Origin: an uncultured bacterium
Lineage (GTDB): Bacteria > Actinomycetota > Coriobacteriia > Coriobacteriales > Atopobiaceae
NCBI GenBank assembly: GCA_905214175.1
Contig: CAJMLD010000072.1
Location: 1-7,364, forward strand
Reading direction: 5' to 3'
Length of the DNA stretch: 7,364 nucleotides
Shown here: piece by piece, positions 4,765 to 7,364 of the stretch
How the letters are laid out: each line of letters starts with the position of its first letter
Numbering within the stretch: position 1 is the stretch's first letter
Notes under the pieces: model-generated
Told to the model about the DNA's origin: nothing
Seen by the model: only the letters and a program-made list of their open reading frames with translations
Database searches by the model: none
Translations under genes and position numbers: made by a program

Positions 4765-4833
4765 GGCGCATTCGGCCGCCCCCGCCATCATGGAAGCGCA
4801 TCGGCGGCATGCGCCCCGCCCGCGTGCTACGCT
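4765..4833 (+). promoter_or_regulatory. Candidate operator/promoter region of the M18 peptidase
   Basis: GGCGCAT(TCG)GCCGCC (4765-4780) can pair with GGCGGCATGCGCC (4803-4815), a 13-bp bulged stem around a 22-nt loop. Immediately downstream TGCTACGCT (4825-4833) resembles an extended -10, similar to the TGCTACACT of the reductase promoter; no good -35 is seen. The dyad would cover the -35 area, as an operator might. In a GC-rich spacer a chance match is possible. Confidence 0.3.
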
Positions 4834-4864
4834 CAAAGCGAGCCAACCGACTGAGAGGACGCAC

Positions 4865-6232
4865 ATGCCAGACGAGAAGCACCCAACCGCGGAGGGGGCG
4901 ACAGCCGAGGACCTCGAGACCTCGGAGCGCCTCATCGACTTCATCCACCGCTGCCCCAGCATGTTCCACACGGCAACGACCATCTCCGCCCGCCTTGACC
5001 AGGCCGGATTCACCCAACTGCCCGAGGGCGATGCCTGGGAGGTCAAGCCCGGTGGCTCGTACTACACCACCCGCAACGACTCCAGCGTCATCGCTTTCCG
5101 CGTAGGCGAGGACGCCCTCGACCGCGACCGTTACCACTTCCAGATGACCGCGGCCCACGCCGACTCCCCCACCTACAAGGTGAAGTCCGTGCCCGTACTC
5201 GAGGGACCTGAGGAGTACCTGCGCCTCGACGTCGAGGGCTACGGCGGCATGATCGACTACACCTGGCTCGACCGTCCTCTCTCGCTTGCCGGCCGCGTAC
5301 TTGTGCGCACCGCAAGCGGCATCGAGAGCCGCCTCTTCGCACCCGACCGCGACCTGCTGCTCATCCCCAGCGTGGCCATCCACCTCAACCGCTCCGTGAA
5401 CGACGGTAAGGCGTTCAACAAGGCCGTCGACCTGTGTCCGCTCTTCTCGGCCGGACGTCTGCGCAAGGAGGACTTCGACCGCATGGTCGCCGAGGAGGTT
5501 GGCGCCAGCCCCGAGGGCGTCCTGGCCCGCGACCTCTTCCTCGTGAACCGCGAGCGCCCCTGCGTCTGGGGCATGGCAGACGAGTTTGTCTCGTCCCCCA
5601 AGCTCGACGACCTGCAGTGCGCCTTTGCGTCGCTCGAGGCGTTTGTTGCCGAGAAGAACAGCAGCTGCGTGACCGTGTACGCGTGCTTCGACAACGAGGA
5701 GGTGGGCTCTAACACCAAGCAGGGAGCCATGTCCACGCTGCTCCACGACACACTGACGCGCGCCAACACCGCGTTGGGTATGAACGAGGAGGACTACCTG
5801 CGTGCCCTCTCGCGCTCCTTCCTCGTGAGCTGCGACAACGCCCACGCGCTGCACCCCAACCACGCCGAGCTCTACGACGCCGTGAACCGCTGCCACCTCA
5901 ACGGCGGCCCGGTGGTGAAGGAGGCCGCCAACCAGAAGTACACCACCGACGCCTTTAGCCGCGCCGTCTTTGTGGCGCTGTGCGAGCGCGCCGGCGTGCC
6001 GTACCAGACCTTCGCCAACCGCTCCGACATGGCCGGCGGGTCCACGCTGGGCAACCTCTCGAACACGCAGGTAAGCGTGCATGCCGTGGACATTGGCCTG
6101 CCCCAGCTGGCAATGCACTCCAGCTACGAGACCGCGGGGACCCGCGACACTGCGTGGACCATTCGTGCGTTACGCGAGTTCTTCTCGGCCAATCTGCGCA
6201 TCACCGGCGCAGAGCGGGTAGAGATGGACTAG
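4865..6232 (+). CDS. apeB: M18-family aspartyl aminopeptidase
   Basis: The 455-aa product is a full-length M18 metallopeptidase, a cytoplasmic enzyme with two metal ions (usually zinc) that removes N-terminal Asp/Glu and some other residues from peptides. Expected metal and catalytic residues are present: His98 in AAHADSP, Asp248 in SPKLDD, Glu278/Glu279 in FDNEEVGS (general base and metal ligand), Asp324 in SCDNAHALHPNH and His418 in AMHSSYE. NRSDMAGGSTLGNL (385-398) is also typical. The inserted dimerisation domain lies roughly between residues 105 and 235. The ATG at 4865 follows GAGAGGA. The same frame is open to 4706, but that extension would cross the upstream terminator. The specificity and symbol are inferred from the family. 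Bsh follows 79 bp downstream on the same strand, so co-transcription is plausible. Confidence 0.93.
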   Translation: MPDEKHPTAEGATAEDLETSERLIDFIHRCPSMFHTATTISARLDQAGFTQLPEGDAWEVKPGGSYYTTRNDSSVIAFRVGEDALDRDRYHFQMTAAHADSPTYKVKSVPVLEGPEEYLRLDVEGYGGMIDYTWLDRPLSLAGRVLVRTASGIESRLFAPDRDLLLIPSVAIHLNRSVNDGKAFNKAVDLCPLFSAGRLRKEDFDRMVAEEVGASPEGVLARDLFLVNRERPCVWGMADEFVSSPKLDDLQCAFASLEAFVAEKNSSCVTVYACFDNEEVGSNTKQGAMSTLLHDTLTRANTALGMNEEDYLRALSRSFLVSCDNAHALHPNHAELYDAVNRCHLNGGPVVKEAANQKYTTDAFSRAVFVALCERAGVPYQTFANRSDMAGGSTLGNLSNTQVSVHAVDIGLPQLAMHSSYETAGTRDTAWTIRALREFFSANLRITGAERVEMD

Positions 6233-6245
6233 CAGGCACTTGTTC

Positions 6246-6288
6246 GGACGGCGCCGGCGCTTCCCCCCTGGAAGGACCGGCGTCGTCC
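6246..6288 (+). promoter_or_regulatory. Nested hairpin between the peptidase and bile salt hydrolase genes
   Basis: GGACGGCGCCGG (6246-6257) pairs with CCGGCGTCGTCC (6277-6288) at 11 of 12 positions. Within the loop CTTCC (6260-6264) pairs with GGAAG (6270-6274). No T-tract follows; instead the AGGAGG ribosome binding site of the next gene begins 10 bp later. It may be an mRNA-processing or stability element, a weak or factor-dependent terminator, or a translational control hairpin. I see no clear promoter in this 79-bp gap. Confidence 0.6.
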
Positions 6289-6311
6289 CTAAGGAACCAG
6301 GAGGCATTGTC

Positions 6312-7274
6312 ATGTGCACGGCTGTTAGGTTCACGGATGACAAAGGTCAGATGTACCTCGGGCGCAACCTTGACTGGAGCTGCGGGTACGGAGAGCGCGT
6401 GGTGGTGACGCCGCGCGGATTCAAGCCAAACTCGCCTTTTGGCGCCGTGACGGGGATGCGCGAGCCGGTTATTGGCATGGGCATCGTCGAGGAGGGCATG
6501 CCGCTCTACTTTGACTGCGCCAACGCCTCTGGCCTCGGGGTGGCGGGTCTCAACTTCCCGGGCTACGCGCAGTACGCCGACGCTCCCGTGGAGGGCAAGA
6601 CCAACGTGGCCGCCTACGAGTTTCCGCTGTGGGTGGTTGCCAACTTCACGACCGTCGACGAGGTCGAGCGCGCCCTCGACAACCTGGTGATTGTTGGCAA
6701 GCCCATCAACGACAAGTACCCGGTGTCGCTGCTGCACTGGATTATTGGGGACGCCACGCGCAGCATCGTTGTTGAGCAGACGGCGCAGGGCATGGAGGTC
6801 TACCACGACGACGTGGACGTTCTTGCCAACCAGCCCGGTTTTGCCTGGCACCGCGAGAACCTGCGGAACTACATGAACGTCACCAACGAGCTCCCGCAGA
6901 ACGTGGTGTGGGACAAGGCCGAGCTGCTGCCTTACGGCTCTGGTGCCGGCATGCGCGGGATTCCCGGCGACTACTACTCCACCTCGCGCTTTGTGCGCAT
7001 TGCCTACCTCAACGCCCACTACCCGGTGCAGTCGGGCGAGAAGGCCAACGTGAGCCGCATGTTCCACGAGCTAGGGGGCGTCGCGATGATCGACGGCGCG
7101 GCGCGGATGACCAATGGCGACTTTGAGCGCACCGTCTACACGGGCGGATACTCTGCGGCGACGCGGACGTACTACTACTCGACCTACGAGGACCCGGCAA
7201 TCCGCAGCGTCGCCATGGACGACTACGACACCGAGGGCACCGAGCTTGTGCAGGTGGCGGACCCGAGGGCGTAG
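6312..7274 (+). CDS. bsh: Bile salt hydrolase (choloylglycine hydrolase family, Ntn hydrolase)
   Basis: This 320-aa protein is a full-length choloylglycine hydrolase, which splits the amide bond of glycine- or taurine-conjugated bile acids. The N-terminus MCTAVRF puts the nucleophile Cys2 directly after the initiator Met, so removing Met gives the active N-terminal nucleophile; this fixes the start at 6312 (AGGAGG seven bases upstream) rather than the open frame from 6240. Other active-site residues: Arg18 and Asp21 in GRNLDW, Asn81 in GLNFPGY, Asn173 in LANQP and Arg226 in STSRFVR. Asn at the position of Asn81 is usual for bile salt hydrolases, where penicillin V acylases carry Tyr. The loop before PGD reads GAG (211-213), the G-x-G type rather than S-R-x, which by published loop rules suggests no strong taurine preference. 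There is no signal peptide, so it is cytoplasmic. A terminator follows. Confidence 0.93.
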   Translation: MCTAVRFTDDKGQMYLGRNLDWSCGYGERVVVTPRGFKPNSPFGAVTGMREPVIGMGIVEEGMPLYFDCANASGLGVAGLNFPGYAQYADAPVEGKTNVAAYEFPLWVVANFTTVDEVERALDNLVIVGKPINDKYPVSLLHWIIGDATRSIVVEQTAQGMEVYHDDVDVLANQPGFAWHRENLRNYMNVTNELPQNVVWDKAELLPYGSGAGMRGIPGDYYSTSRFVRIAYLNAHYPVQSGEKANVSRMFHELGGVAMIDGAARMTNGDFERTVYTGGYSAATRTYYYSTYEDPAIRSVAMDDYDTEGTELVQVADPRA

Positions 7275-7312
7275 TTGGGGTCTGTCGGCACTCTGTTTTC
7301 GCTGGTGCTTGG

Positions 7313-7345
7313 CGGCGCTTCGGCTTGGCCGGGGCGCCGTTTTTG
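7313..7345 (+). terminator. Rho-independent terminator after bsh
   Basis: CGGCGC (7313-7318) pairs with GCGCCG (7334-7339), and the inner CGGC (7321-7324) pairs with GCCG (7328-7331) around TTG, giving a two-part stem with a small symmetric interior loop. Five T residues (7340-7344) follow at once. It lies about 40 bp past the bsh stop codon and is the clearest intrinsic terminator in the window. Confidence 0.8.
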
Positions 7346-7364
7346 TCGACGCGGTGGGCTGGCG

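Noticed and set aside
4751..6118. A 455-codon open frame on the minus strand, antisense to the M18 peptidase.
   Set aside because: It mirrors a GC-rich coding strand, has no family motif, and the plus strand carries every M18 catalytic residue.
6240..6311. Earlier start for the bile salt hydrolase.
   Set aside because: It would bury the catalytic Cys, which must become N-terminal; it also overlaps the hairpin and RBS.

Overview
The window looks like a high-GC actinobacterial chromosome, most probably a gut- or mouth-associated member of the Coriobacteriia (Olsenella/Atopobium/Collinsella-like). The grounds are strong G/C third-position bias, the gene content (bile salt hydrolase, M18 aminopeptidase, HxlR/flavin reductase pair) and abundant short palindromic repeats. 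The taxonomic call is inference; there is no rRNA or marker gene here. I see no tRNA, CRISPR array, transposase or integrase.

Layout. Positions 1-302 are non-coding and hold a 54-bp near-perfect palindrome plus a second, larger inverted repeat. A DUF4256-family gene follows (303-806, +), then a spacer with an AT-rich structured island, then a small Asp-rich hypothetical gene (1067-1279, +). The centre is a minus-strand gene (2908-1397) in which an XRE-type helix-turn-helix domain reads in frame into a complete AlaA-type alanine aminotransferase. Two copies of one 31-bp perfect palindrome bracket the aminotransferase part; one lies inside the reading frame as the interdomain linker. Upstream is a good sigma70-type promoter surrounded by repeated AGTTCAATTT-like sites, then a second copy of the 54-bp palindrome in opposite orientation to the copy at the window start.

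The right half is more conventional: a four-helix membrane protein of the phage-holin-4_2 family (3244-3600, +); an HxlR-family repressor (3975-3625, -) divergent from an NAD(P)H-dependent FMN reductase (4131-4685, +), with a dyad operator between them and a strong terminator after the reductase; then an M18 aspartyl aminopeptidase (4865-6232, +) followed after 79 bp, with a nested hairpin in the gap, by a bile salt hydrolase (6312-7274, +) ending in a rho-independent terminator.

How the genes may work together. The HxlR/reductase pair is probably a quinone- or electrophile-responsive unit. ApeB and Bsh may share a transcript; both are amidases that release amino acids from N- or C-acyl conjugates. 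The most unusual item is the XRE-AlaA locus: a candidate self-regulating enzyme-regulator, superficially analogous to MocR proteins (GntR wHTH plus aminotransferase) but with a different DNA-binding domain, and with a frame that depends on a repeat element whose length is not a multiple of three.
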